Part shown: positions 44,310 through 54,100 of the stretch, piece after piece
Layout of the letters: each line of letters opens with the position of its first letter
How positions within the stretch are numbered: the first letter of the stretch is position 1
Source: Robertkochia sediminum
Lineage (GTDB): Bacteria > Bacteroidota > Bacteroidia > Flavobacteriales > Flavobacteriaceae
Direction: 5' to 3'
Length of the DNA: 64,000 nt
Assembly: GCF_016786255.1 (NCBI RefSeq)
Contig: NZ_JADMKT010000067.1
Coordinates: forward strand, 62,001 to 126,000
Notes under the pieces: model-generated
Database searches by the model: none
What the model was told of the DNA's origin: nothing
The model's input: the letters and a program-made list of their open reading frames with translations, nothing else
Program-made: the position numbers and the translations under genes

Positions 44310-45654
44310 ATTGAATGGCGTTGGTGATACCTCCTGTAAATTCGTTAAAGTCAAAGTAATTGCCATCTGTGATTCCCATGCGCACCACCACCAGGTCTTT
44401 TGAAGGGATCACATATACACGCTGGCCTTGATACCCATCGGCAAAATAGGTGTCTCTGGGCACATCGGGAAGAACGCCCGACTCGTTCAGCCAGAACTGA
44501 GCGCCGTAAGTGCCTTCCGAATCCGATGCCGAAGTGCTTACGTAATCGGCCCAGGACTCGGCGAATATACGGTCTCCATTCCAGTTGCCCTTATGGAGAT
44601 AGAGCAATCCGAATTTTGCCCAGTCTCTCGCTGTTGCCCAACTGTAGGAAGAGCCCACATAGGTGCCGGAAGCATCGGTTTCCAAAACCATGCTATGCAT
44701 CCCGATGCGGTCTATGAGCATTTGGTACGGGAAGTTGAGGTATTCCTGTAGGTTCCCGATCTCTTGTTTTAAAAGCCCGGAAAGCAGGTTGGTGGTTCCC
44801 GATGAATAATAAAAGTGAGTTCCCGGTTCGTGAAGGAGTTCCTTGTTTTCTGCTACTGCACTCATGTCGCTTGCCGTGAAAAGCATTTTGGTCACATCAG
44901 AGATCCTGGAATAATCTTCTTCCCAAGCCAGTCCACTGCTCATTTGCAAGAGGTCATTGTAGGTTATATGTTTTCTGTTGTCGTTTTGCCAGGAGGCTAC
45001 CGGAGCGGGGTTGGCGATATCGATCATGCCCTCCTCCTGAAGAATACCGTAAAGTGTAGCGGTAATACTCTTGGTCATGGACCATCCCAGATGCAGGGAG
45101 GTTTCGTCAAATCCCGGCGCGTACTTTTCACCAATGATCCGGTCCTTGTAAACCACAAGAACAGCACGGGTCTTTTTTAAATGATTGTCGCTAAAGGCAG
45201 CATCTATGGAGGCGTTTAGTTTTTTGTAATCGATCTCCGGAAAGGTGGTGTCTTTTTGAGCTCCGTTGCCGTAAGGATAGGGAGCTGCGCTTATGGAGTT
45301 GCTTCTTCTGGGCCTTTGCGAAAAGTCGAGAGCCTTCTTTCCGGGGGGCATGAGAATACAACCCAGCCCGGGGATGTATTGTGCGGTGCGTTTCTTTAAC
45401 CCAAAAAGACTGGCCGATGCAGTTTCCTCGGTGCGATTGGTGCGATCACTGGCGAGATTCACCGGAGAAAAATTATTGTCGGTACTGTCTGTAAAAGCCT
45501 CCGGGCGTCTGGCGACATAGGTGCAGGAACAATGACTTTTAGAGGAATAACCGGTGATAATGTCGAGCTTAGGGTAGTTGAGGTATAGCGCGATCCCGCC
45601 ACCGATAATAACCAGAAGGATCACCAGGGTTAGAATTCGTTTGAAAATACGCAC
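44308..45654 (-). CDS. Membrane-anchored serine hydrolase
   Basis: The protein has 448 residues of the beta-lactamase/class C related serine hydrolase family. It starts with a signal anchor helix (about 5-26). An N-terminal region follows with cysteines in HCSC and in YIPGLGCIL, as in one Bacteroidota subfamily. The catalytic domain has SMTKS (SxxK, serine near 192) and the YSSGT motif (YxS). It probably hydrolyses esters or amides; the substrate is unknown. It lies on the opposite strand inside the suf gene row, convergent with sufD and divergent from sufS. Confidence 0.86.
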   Translation of the reverse strand: MRIFKRILTLVILLVIIGGGIALYLNYPKLDIITGYSSKSHCSCTYVARRPEAFTDSTDNNFSPVNLASDRTNRTEETASASLFGLKKRTAQYIPGLGCILMPPGKKALDFSQRPRRSNSISAAPYPYGNGAQKDTTFPEIDYKKLNASIDAAFSDNHLKKTRAVLVVYKDRIIGEKYAPGFDETSLHLGWSMTKSITATLYGILQEEGMIDIANPAPVASWQNDNRKHITYNDLLQMSSGLAWEEDYSRISDVTKMLFTASDMSAVAENKELLHEPGTHFYYSSGTTNLLSGLLKQEIGNLQEYLNFPYQMLIDRIGMHSMVLETDASGTYVGSSYSWATARDWAKFGLLYLHKGNWNGDRIFAESWADYVSTSASDSEGTYGAQFWLNESGVLPDVPRDTYFADGYQGQRVYVIPSKDLVVVRMGITDGNYFDFNEFTGGITNAIQ

Positions 45655-45719
45655 GTAACGATGAGTTTTAGAAGGGTTAAATATTGTTCAAGATAGGATT
45701 TCTGCTCATAAATACTTAG

Positions 45720-45727
45720 TATTTTTG
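45720..45727 (+). promoter_or_regulatory. Putative -7 box of sufS
   Basis: TATTTTTG matches TAnnTTTG exactly, 14 bases before the sufS ATG. It would restart suf transcription after the interrupting gene. The -33 element is unclear. Confidence 0.5.
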
Positions 45728-45741
45728 CGTAAAGAATTGTT

Positions 45742-46956
45742 ATGATCGATATTAAGAGTTTACGGGAAGATTTTCCCATTCTCCAAAGAAAGGTCAATGG
45801 CCAGCCCCTGATCTACCTGGATAATGCAGCGACATCGCAAACACCTAAGCAGGTGGTCGATACTATTGTAGACTACTATTACAACTACAATGCGAATATT
45901 CACAGGGGTGTGCATACCCTTTCCCAGGAGGCTACCGATAAATACGAACAGGCAAGAAGAACCATCCAGGAGCATTTTAATGCGGCTCATCCCTATGAGA
46001 TCATTTTTACCTCGGGAACTACTCATGGGATCAATATGATAGCGAGCGGATTTGAAAGTTTGCTTCAGCCGGGAGACGAGCTCATCGTTTCTGCTATGGA
46101 GCACCATTCAAATATAGTTCCGTGGCAAATGCTCTGTGAGCGCACCGGCGCAATACTCAAGGTGATCCCGATGAGTGAAGAGGGAGAACTGTCTATGGAA
46201 GCTTACGATACCTTGCTGAATGAAAAGACCAGGTTGGTATTCTGTAATCATATTTCCAATGCTCTGGGAACGATAAATCCGATCAAGACCATCATCGATA
46301 AGGCACATGCCGTTGGTGCTGCCGTACTTATCGACGGTGCACAGGCTTGTCCGCATATCAAGGCCGATGTTCAGGCATTAGATGTAGATTTCTATGTGGT
46401 TTCTGCCCATAAAATGTGTGGCCCTACAGGGGTTGGGGTGTTGTACGGAAAGGAGGAATGGCTGGAGAAACTGCCGCCTTACCAGGGTGGTGGTGAGATG
46501 ATCGCAGAGGTGTCTTTTGAGAAGACCACCTATGCCGGTTTGCCCCATAAGTTCGAGGCTGGAACCCCGGATATTTGCGGAGGGATAGCCTTTGGAGCCG
46601 CCGTAGATTATATCAATAGGATCGGGATGGAGAACATTGCGGCCTATGAGCACGAACTCCTGGAATACGCTACAGACAAATTACTGGAGATCGACGGACT
46701 TCGAATCTATGGAACAGCAGGGAAAAAGACCTCTGTGATCTCCTTTAATATCGAAGGTATTCACCCTTATGACATCGGAGCTATCCTGGATAAACTAGGG
46801 GTGGCCGTGCGTACCGGGCATCACTGCGCTCAGCCTGTAATGGAGTTCTATAAGATCCCCGGAACAGTGAGAGCAAGCTTTGCCTTCTACAATACCAAAG
46901 AGGAGATCGATACGTTCGTTGCAGCCCTTATCAGAGCAAAGAATATGCTGCTGTGA
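45742..46956 (+). CDS. sufS: Cysteine desulfurase SufS
   Basis: SufS is a PLP enzyme that takes sulfur from cysteine as a persulfide for cluster assembly. The protein has 404 residues. The PLP lysine is K224 in SAHKMCGPTG and the sulfur-carrying cysteine is C362 in RTGHHCAQP. It hands sulfur to SufE, whose gene follows after 94 bases with its own promoter. Confidence 0.97.
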   Translation: MIDIKSLREDFPILQRKVNGQPLIYLDNAATSQTPKQVVDTIVDYYYNYNANIHRGVHTLSQEATDKYEQARRTIQEHFNAAHPYEIIFTSGTTHGINMIASGFESLLQPGDELIVSAMEHHSNIVPWQMLCERTGAILKVIPMSEEGELSMEAYDTLLNEKTRLVFCNHISNALGTINPIKTIIDKAHAVGAAVLIDGAQACPHIKADVQALDVDFYVVSAHKMCGPTGVGVLYGKEEWLEKLPPYQGGGEMIAEVSFEKTTYAGLPHKFEAGTPDICGGIAFGAAVDYINRIGMENIAAYEHELLEYATDKLLEIDGLRIYGTAGKKTSVISFNIEGIHPYDIGAILDKLGVAVRTGHHCAQPVMEFYKIPGTVRASFAFYNTKEEIDTFVAALIRAKNMLL

Positions 46957-47004
46957 CCGGTGACCACCTATTGGTTAAAGCTATGATAACATTGGTAGAA
47001 ACAG

Positions 47005-47035
47005 TTGAATAGGAGGTCTGCATGTTGTATTTTTG
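47005..47035 (+). promoter_or_regulatory. Promoter of sufE
   Basis: TTG (47005-47007) is followed after 20 bases by TATTTTTG (47028-47035), with the sufE ATG 15 bases on. Confidence 0.6.
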
Positions 47036-47050
47036 CAGGAAAAGTAGTCT

Positions 47051-47473
47051 ATGACCATTAAAGAGATACAGGAAAATATTGTAGATGAGTTTTCGATGTT
47101 CGACGATTGGATGCAGCGTTATGAATACATGATCGAACTTGGAAAATCACTACCGCTTATCGATGAGCAATACAAGACCGATGATAACCTGATCAAAGGC
47201 TGTCAGAGTAAGGTATGGGTTCATGCCGGCCTCGATAACGACAAGGTGGTTTTTACCGCCGATAGCGATGCCATTATTACCAAAGGGATCATCGCCATTC
47301 TGATCAGAGCGTTTAGCGGTCAGGCCCCTAAGGATATCATTGAAGCAGATACCGGTTTTATCGATGAGATCGGTCTTAAGGAACATCTTTCGCCAACCCG
47401 TGCCAATGGGTTGGTGAGCATGATAAAGCAAATAAAGATGTACGCTATTGCTTATCAAACACAATTAAATTAG
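47051..47473 (+). CDS. sufE: Sulfur acceptor SufE
   Basis: SufE accepts persulfide sulfur from SufS and passes it to SufB. The protein has 140 residues with the receiving cysteine C51 in LIKGCQSKVWV, at the loop tip as in the family. It lies in order sufS-sufE-sufT and is 6 bases from the next gene. Confidence 0.95.
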   Translation: MTIKEIQENIVDEFSMFDDWMQRYEYMIELGKSLPLIDEQYKTDDNLIKGCQSKVWVHAGLDNDKVVFTADSDAIITKGIIAILIRAFSGQAPKDIIEADTGFIDEIGLKEHLSPTRANGLVSMIKQIKMYAIAYQTQLN

Positions 47474-47479
47474 AAGAAC

Positions 47480-47806
47480 ATGAGTGAAGCAACAATAAAT
47501 ACTACAGAACTGGGAGAAAAGATCGTAAAGGTGCTCAAGACCATCTTTGATCCGGAGATCCCTGTTGATATCTACGAATTAGGATTGATCTACGATGTTT
47601 TCGTTAACGAAGACCGCGATGTAAAGATCCTGATGACCCTGACCACTCCTAACTGTCCGGTGGCAGAAACCCTTCCGGTGGAAGTGGAAGAGAAGGTAAA
47701 GACCATCGCCGAGGTGAATGATGCTGAGGTAGAGATCACCTTCGATCCGCCTTGGAGCCAGGACCTTATGAGTGAAGAGGCAAAACTGGAGTTGGGACTG
47801 TTGTAA
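47480..47806 (+). CDS. MIP18/DUF59 family Fe-S protein (SufT-like)
   Basis: The protein has 108 residues of the MIP18 (DUF59) family, to which SufT and PaaD belong. The pattern VLKTIFDPEIPVDIYELGLIYDV (split over residues 15-37) and TTPNCPVAETLP (about 55-66) with a conserved cysteine are clear. It is likely a helper for cluster maturation. It sits directly after sufE and is presumably co-transcribed. Confidence 0.92.
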   Translation: MSEATINTTELGEKIVKVLKTIFDPEIPVDIYELGLIYDVFVNEDRDVKILMTLTTPNCPVAETLPVEVEEKVKTIAEVNDAEVEITFDPPWSQDLMSEEAKLELGLL

Positions 47807-47865
47807 GCAGTAGATCGTTTGCTGTTTGTCTTGAACAGCAGGCAGATCTCTAAGAGAAATACGTG

Positions 47866-47900
47866 AAGGGGAAATGTCTGTATGAAGAGGCTTTCCCCTT
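47866..47900 (+). terminator. Terminator-like hairpin before the DUF2480 gene
   Basis: AAGGGGAAA (47866-47874) and TTTCCCCTT (47892-47900) form a 9-bp stem with a 17-base loop, with T-rich sequence after it. An additional small hairpin TGCTGTT/AACAGCA lies at 47820-47840. They may attenuate rather than stop read-through into the DUF2480 gene. Confidence 0.4.
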
Positions 47901-47921
47901 TAAATTTAAAATTCTAACCAA

Positions 47922-48425
47922 ATGGACGAGATCAGAAATCGTGTAGCCGAGAGCAAGCTTATTACTGTAGACCTGGAAGATTATTATCCGGAGGGCCCCC
48001 GAAAGGTCATCGATATCAGCCAGTGGTTATATGAAGGGCTCTTGTTGAGAGAGAAGGAATTTCGCGCTGCCCTTAAAGAGGTTGATTGGAGTGTTTATGA
48101 AGGCGCTTATGTGGCCTTACATTGCACTACCGATGCCATAGTGCCTGCATGGGCTTTTATGCTTATCGCAGCTAATCTTTCGCCCTATGCCTTAAAGACC
48201 GTCAAGGGGAGTGCAGAAGCCTTGGAGAGCGCCCTTTATCAGGAGGTGATTGCTGATCTTGATCTGGAATACACGAGAGATATGCCGGTGATCGTAAAGG
48301 GGTGTTCTAATAAGCCTGTTCCTGAAAATGCCTACCTGTTCCTGATCAAGCGTTTACAGCCGCTCGCTAAGAGCATCATGTACGGAGAGGCGTGTTCGTC
48401 TGTGCCATTGTACAAACGTCGATAA
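47922..48425 (+). CDS. DUF2480 family protein near suf genes
   Basis: The protein has 167 residues of DUF2480, a Bacteroidota family often located after suf genes. Cysteines at 68 (in LHCTTDAIVPAWAF), 128 (KGCSNKPVPENAY) and 158 (GEACSSVPLY) sit in conserved-looking motifs, with a histidine at 67. This set could bind a metal or cluster (inference). Function is not established. It follows the sufT-like gene by 115 bases. Confidence 0.85.
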   Translation: MDEIRNRVAESKLITVDLEDYYPEGPRKVIDISQWLYEGLLLREKEFRAALKEVDWSVYEGAYVALHCTTDAIVPAWAFMLIAANLSPYALKTVKGSAEALESALYQEVIADLDLEYTRDMPVIVKGCSNKPVPENAYLFLIKRLQPLAKSIMYGEACSSVPLYKRR

Positions 48426-48516
48426 TTTCCTCAGACTTCCCTCTTTTATCTTTCGGTTTCTATATATTTAGTGTAAGAAACTGGCGTTCAGTATGATCGC
48501 TGCTTAAACATACACT

Positions 48517-49443
48517 ATGAAACAGGTAATGTTATTTGTCGTGCTCGGGATGTTTGCCCTTACTTCACAGGGTCAGACCGTGGAGGAGTTAAAGGCATTG
48601 AAATCACAAAAGCAAGATTCTATAGATGCCCTGCAGTCGGAGGTTGATGATCTTACCAAGCGTATCGATCAGTTTCCCGGATGGAAATTCGGGGCTATTG
48701 CCACAGTAGGATTCAACGTCTCGCAATTTAGTAATTGGTATGCCCAGGGCAGTCCTAATGTAGACGCCGGAAAGATCGGTATAGGCTTTAGTGGTTATGC
48801 CAATCTGGACAGGGAAAAGTATTTCTGGAGGAATTCTATGACCGTTAATCTTCAGTGGGTGAAATTCGATGATAAGGATGACCCGGATGATGTGGAAGGA
48901 TATCGCGAGGCTACCGATGTGTTTAATATCAATTCCCTTTACGGATATAAACTGAGCGATAAGCTGGCACTTTCTGCTTTAGGAGAATACCGAACCACGC
49001 TACTCAGTAATTTTAACGATCCGGGGTATCTGGACCTTGGGGTGGGTTTTACCTGGACGCCTGTCAATGAATTGGTGGTAGTAGTGCACCCGCTTAACTA
49101 TAACTTTGTGTTTAGTGACGATGATGATATTTTCGAATCGTCTGCAGGGTGTAAGATCATGGCCGACTACATTAAGGACTTTGGCGGTCTGAAATTCAAG
49201 TCTAACTTTTCCGGTTTCCTGAGTTATAAGGATTCCAATTATTCCAACTGGACCTGGACCAATAGTCTGGGGTATTCCCTTTGGAAGAATATTGGGCTTG
49301 GGTTTGAGTTTGCGCTCAGGGACAATAAGCAGGAGGCGCTTAATTACGCCATTAATTCTCAGGGCATAGAAGATGCTACCTTCGATAACATAGATAATGA
49401 CTTGCAGTCGTATTGGCTGTTCGGACTCAATTATAGTTTTTAA
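48517..49443 (+). CDS. DUF3078 outer-membrane protein
   Basis: The protein has 308 residues with a signal peptide (1-20), a short coiled coil (about 22-50), and a predicted beta-barrel rich in alternating aromatic strands (for example FWRNSMTVNLQWVKF). It ends in phenylalanine, typical of outer-membrane barrels. It matches DUF3078 of Bacteroidota; the substrate or partner is unknown. It is followed by a terminator facing hflX. Confidence 0.85.
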   Translation: MKQVMLFVVLGMFALTSQGQTVEELKALKSQKQDSIDALQSEVDDLTKRIDQFPGWKFGAIATVGFNVSQFSNWYAQGSPNVDAGKIGIGFSGYANLDREKYFWRNSMTVNLQWVKFDDKDDPDDVEGYREATDVFNINSLYGYKLSDKLALSALGEYRTTLLSNFNDPGYLDLGVGFTWTPVNELVVVVHPLNYNFVFSDDDDIFESSAGCKIMADYIKDFGGLKFKSNFSGFLSYKDSNYSNWTWTNSLGYSLWKNIGLGFEFALRDNKQEALNYAINSQGIEDATFDNIDNDLQSYWLFGLNYSF

Positions 49444-49446
49444 AAG

Positions 49447-49479
49447 AAAAAGGCAGTCCTGTACAGACTGCCTTTTTTT
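49447..49479. terminator. Bidirectional terminator between DUF3078 gene and hflX
   Basis: The stem AAAAAGGCAGTC/GACTGCCTTTTT with a short loop has runs of A and T at both sides. The hflX stop lies at its right edge. Confidence 0.85.
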
Positions 49480-50722
49480 ATGGAGTTTTCCTTTGCTGTT
49501 GTTCTTCCCCAGATTCGAGGTTCTCGTATTCCGGATAGAGAAAGTTGTTGTATGGAAAGCGCGTAACGTGGATCTCTCTTACCGCCTGGTATACGCGCTT
49601 GCGGAACTCTTCAAGGTTTTCCTTGTTGAGCGCCGAAATGAACAGGGCATTATCTCCTATGCGACCCATCCAGGTGTTCTTCCATTCTTCGAGGGTGAAG
49701 TGCCTCCCCGTTTTTTCAGTGATCAGGTCGTCTTCGTCTATGGTTTCATGCGTATAGGCATCGATCTTATTGAAAACCATGATCGTAGGCTTGTCGGCAC
49801 TGTGTATCTCATCGAGGATCTGGTTCACAGAAGCAATATGTTCTTCAAAGTTCGGGTGAGAAATGTCAACCACATGAAGTAACAGGTCTGCCTCCCGTAC
49901 CTCGTCGAGGGTACTTTTAAACGACTCCACCAGCTGGGTGGGTAACTTCCTGATAAATCCAACCGTATCACTTAGCAAGAACGGCAGGTTGCCAATAACC
50001 ACCTTGCGAACCGTGGTATCGAGGGTGGCAAAAAGTTTGTTCTCGGCAAACACATTGCTCTTGCTGATCACATTCATCAGGGTCGACTTCCCTACATTGG
50101 TATATCCGATGAGTGCGACCCTAACCAATGCTCCACGATTACCGCGCTGGGTTTCCATTTGTTTGTCGATCTTGGCGAGCTTCTTTTTAAGCAAGCTTAT
50201 CCGGTCGCGAACGATACGGCGGTCGGTTTCGATCTCAGTTTCCCCCGGACCGCGCATTCCAATACCCCCACGTTGACGCTCCAGGTGAGTCCAGAGCCCT
50301 GCCAGTCGTGGCAGTAAATACTCGTATTGTGCCAATTCGACCTGGGTACGGGCATAACTGGTCTGGGCGCGCTGGGCGAAAATATCGAGGATCAGGCTGG
50401 TACGATCCAATACCTTGCAACGCAATATCCGTTCGATATTCTTTTGTTGGGCCGGCGTTAACTCGTCGTCAAAGATCACGGTTCCGATCTCATTATCATT
50501 TACGTAGGTGAGGACTTCTTCCATCTTCCCGCTTCCAATAAATGTCTTCGGATTGGGTACGTCGATCTTTTGGGTGAAGCGTTGTGTTACCTCCCCTCCG
50601 GCGGTGTAGGCCAGAAACTCGAGTTCGTCCAGGTATTCCTGAGACTTCTCTTCGTCCTGCTCCTGGTTGATCACTCCCACGAGGACTACTTTTTCATATT
50701 CAAAGGTCTTCTTTTCAAGCAT
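49478..50722 (-). CDS. hflX: Ribosome-associated GTPase HflX
   Basis: HflX is a GTPase that splits stalled or heat-damaged ribosomes. The protein has 414 residues with its N-terminal domain (VVLVGVINQ onward), the glycine-rich linker (QRGGIGMRGPGETEIETDRR), G1 GYTNVGKST, G3 DTVGFI and G4 NKID. The ATG at 50722 is chosen over a frame start at 50785, because the -7 box lies at 50739-50746. Confidence 0.94.
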   Translation of the reverse strand: MLEKKTFEYEKVVLVGVINQEQDEEKSQEYLDELEFLAYTAGGEVTQRFTQKIDVPNPKTFIGSGKMEEVLTYVNDNEIGTVIFDDELTPAQQKNIERILRCKVLDRTSLILDIFAQRAQTSYARTQVELAQYEYLLPRLAGLWTHLERQRGGIGMRGPGETEIETDRRIVRDRISLLKKKLAKIDKQMETQRGNRGALVRVALIGYTNVGKSTLMNVISKSNVFAENKLFATLDTTVRKVVIGNLPFLLSDTVGFIRKLPTQLVESFKSTLDEVREADLLLHVVDISHPNFEEHIASVNQILDEIHSADKPTIMVFNKIDAYTHETIDEDDLITEKTGRHFTLEEWKNTWMGRIGDNALFISALNKENLEEFRKRVYQAVREIHVTRFPYNNFLYPEYENLESGEEQQQRKTP

Positions 50723-50738
50723 AGATTCAATTCTGATG

Positions 50739-50746
50739 CAAAGGTA
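50739..50746 (-). promoter_or_regulatory. Putative -7 box of hflX
   Basis: The minus strand reads TACCTTTG (TAnnTTTG), 16 bases before the start codon. No clear -33 TTG. Confidence 0.45.
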
Positions 50747-50785
50747 CTGAATTGTACAGTTATTACGATTCGGTAAGCATGCCAT

Positions 50786-51039
50786 TATTGTACGGAGGTG
50801 ATCGTAAGGATAGAAAGAAGTATGCTGATTATGAGCAAACTATTGCGATCATCATGGGGGTGATTTTAAGAGGGTAGATTGTTGTTATATAAGAACCGTA
50901 GGGTAAATCGGAGAAAGAGTAGACTGATGCAGTTTTATATCGATAAAGAGTATGTTTTTGCAGACCAAATACCATAATAGGGTCATTTTTACAGAGGTTG
51001 TAAGCATTAATTTAGGCGAAATCCTACCTTAAGTGTGTA
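50786..51039. other. Gene-free spacer
   Basis: Between hflX and the S8 protease elements no credible gene, repeat or hairpin was seen. The sequence is AT-rich with scattered short stops in all frames. Confidence 0.6.
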
Positions 51040-51070
51040 TTTCATCGAAAAAATCATGCATTTTACCCGA
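51040..51070 (+). promoter_or_regulatory. LytTR-like repeat before the S8 protease
   Basis: TTTCATCGA (51040-51048) is identical to the element at 27232. A weaker copy, TTTACCCGA, starts 22 bases on (51062-51070). The spacing fits a two-turn direct repeat as bound by LytTR regulators. The second half is degenerate, so the call is tentative. Confidence 0.4.
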
Positions 51071-51092
51071 TATTGTCAGGTTAATATTACAT

Positions 51093-51100
51093 TAGTTGTG
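51093..51100 (+). promoter_or_regulatory. Putative -7 box of the S8 protease gene
   Basis: TAGTTGTG is one base off TAnnTTTG. It lies 22 bases after the second repeat and only 10 bases before the first ATG (51111); ATG at 51117 is an alternative. Confidence 0.35.
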
Positions 51101-51110
51101 CCCTTAAATC

Positions 51111-54100
51111 ATGAATATGAATAACCACCGGAGTAAGCTCTTGGTAATTGTATGCCTCGTTATCTGGTCTCTAGCCGGATCCCACGTTGGTTGGTCGCAG
51201 GAAGCGACTACTTCTACATACAATAAAGCTGATGTGGAGCAAATATTGCGCGGGCTGGCTGCGAAGTTTAAAAAGCGTGCCATAGCCAATAAATCAGCAG
51301 CCGTCAGAAAGGCCAATATTTACGGATGGCCCATTACCTCGACGCTTACCGGCGGTGGTTTTAGAGAATTACAAAAAGTTGGCCCGGATGGTACGCCCCT
51401 TTACAAAGAGACCTACAATGATATGGTGGTAAAAACCTCCCGGGCCGACTTTTTATCTGATGGGAATACCTTTGATTTTGGGGTAGATGGTACCTCGATG
51501 ACCATTGGGATCTGGGATAGTGGTAAAGCGCTTTCAGACCACCAGGAATTTGGAGACAGGATCGTTTTTGGCGACCGTTCTCCCAGGGTAAGCGGTCATG
51601 CAACCCACGTCATGGGAACAGCCCTGGCAGCCGGGGTAGACCCAAAAGCTCAAGGGGTGGCATTTAACGCTACCGGACTTTCTTTTGATTGGAATAAGGA
51701 TGAAGGTGAAGCCGCCGAACAAGCTGCTGCGGGATTGTTGATCTCGAATCACTCTTATGGCCTAAGTGGCCGTAACCTTCCCGATTGGTATTTTGGATCT
51801 TATATCTATCAGGCGCAGGACTGGGATGAGATCATGCATGCCGCACCGTATTACTTAATGGTTACAGCGGCGGGAAATACCCGACACCTCAACTATAACG
51901 ATACGCCTGTGGCGGGTAGCGCAACCGATGGTTATGACCTGCTGCTAGGTTTTGCCCTGGCTAAGAACGGGATCACCGTGGCTGCTGCCGATAATGTGAA
52001 TGTAGGTAGTAACGGAGAGTTGCTGGGAGCAGAGATCGCGCCATTCAGTAATTTTGGTCCTGCCGATGACGGACGTATTAAACCCGATATTACCGGGGCC
52101 GGAGTCGATGTATACTCTTCATACGACAGGGATACAGCTAATTATCGCATACTTTCGGGAACCTCAATGGCTTCTCCCGGAGTGGCTGCTTCCTTGCTGT
52201 TAATGCAACAATATCACTATGTGGCCTACGGTAATTACATGCGGGCGGCTACCCTTAAAGGATTAACCCTGCATACGGCAGATGAGGCTGGAGATCATGC
52301 CGGGCCCGATCCTAAATTTGGTTGGGGAATTCTTAATAGTAAGCGTGCAGCAGAGGTGCTGGATGCTAAAGATGTAAACAGCAAAGTCGAAGAGCTCACT
52401 CTGAGTCAGGGAGCAGAATACACCCTTGAAGTACATGCTGAAACAGGGGCTACGCTCTCGGTTTCTATAAGCTGGACCGACCCTGCCTATCCCGATAAGT
52501 TCAATGGAAAGACCAATGATGCAACCCCTGTTCTGGTTAATGATCTCGACCTGAGAGTGTATAAGGGTGGAGAGCCTTACTTACCCTGGAAATTAGAATT
52601 GAGTAACCTTGAGGCAGGAGCTGTAAAGGGTGATAATAAGGTAGATCCGTTTGAAAAGGTAGAGATCGCCCTGGCCGAAGGTGAGTATACGATCGTAGTG
52701 AGCCATAAAGGACAGCTCGTAAATACCGCCCAGGACTTTTCACTTGTAGTTACCGGAATAACCGATACGAATTGTGCCGTAGTTCCCCCGGGAAATACCC
52801 AGGCTGATACCGTTGGACAAGATAACGCCAGTATAAGCTGGGATGCAGTAGATGAAGCCTTTTATGAAGTGCGTTACAAGGCGAAAGATCAGGAGCAATG
52901 GCAAAGTGAACTGGTCGCCGATACCGGTATACAGCTTGAAAATCTTTTAGCCGATACGGAATATAGCCTTCAGGTGCGATCCCTGTGTTCGGAGATCATG
53001 GGTTCTGATTTTTCTGAGGTGTTGCTTTTTAGAACAGCAGAGGCACAGCATGAAGAGGAAACGAATACAGATCCTGTAGATCCTGAAGGTGATGGCGAAA
53101 ATACGGATGGTACTACAGGAGAAACCACCGATCCCGAAGCTGGTGCCGGAGATACCGATGGAGGTGATACTACAGACGGTTCTACAGGAGAGACTACCAA
53201 CCCTGATGCGGGTACCGGCGATACAGGAAATGGCGATGCCACAGGAGACGGGACCGGAGAAACAGGAGGTACTCCCGGAGGAGATAATACTACGGACGGT
53301 TCTGCAGGAGAGACTACCAACCCTGATGCGGGTACCGGAGATACTGGGAATGGCGATGCCACAGGAGACGGTACCGGAGAAACAGGAGGTACTCCTGGAG
53401 GTGATACTACAGACGGTTCTACGGGTGAAACCACCGACCCTGATGCAGGAACCGGAGATACGGGTAACGGAGACACCACAGGAGATGGTACCGGAGATAC
53501 GGGTAATGGAGGCACCACAGGAGATGGCACCGGAGATACTACCGGAGGCGATACTACAGACGGTTCTACGGGTGAAACCACCGATCCTGAAGCTGGAACC
53601 GGAGATACGAGTAATGGAGACACCACAGGAGACGAAGCGGGTGATACCACCAATCCCGATTCAGGTGCCAACGATTCGGGAACTGGAGATCATACTACCG
53701 GCGGTAGCGAGAATGCCGGAAACGACAGTAATCCTGATGCAGGAACCGCAGATGATAATGTAAGCGGTCCGAATACCGACGATAACCTTGGTCAGCTACC
53801 GGATTACCCGGATCCGGCGGGGCCTCCGTTTCTTGAGGTTCCCGGTGATAAGGTTTCCGGAAGTGGTCTCGACGACCCGTATGGTGATACTGCGAACGAT
53901 ACCCTGAACGAAGATGAAGAGCCGCAACTGGCCTGGACGCCCGATGGTAATCATGTAGTGGTAGTGGGTAATAAAGATCGTCTTGGTGACTACTATGTTG
54001 TAGACCTCATGGGACGGGTATTGCTCACAGGCCCTGATGCCTCAAAACCTATTCCTGTAGATGGGTTCAGTAAAGGCTTTTACGTGCTTGCCTTTGAGGT

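Noticed and set aside
52970-53671. A 233-codon minus-strand frame and a 224-codon plus-strand frame (53089-53763) inside the S8 protease
   Set aside because: Both arise from the repeat composition of the linker DNA and are simple Pro/Ser/Val or Met/Glu/Pro repeats with no start signals.
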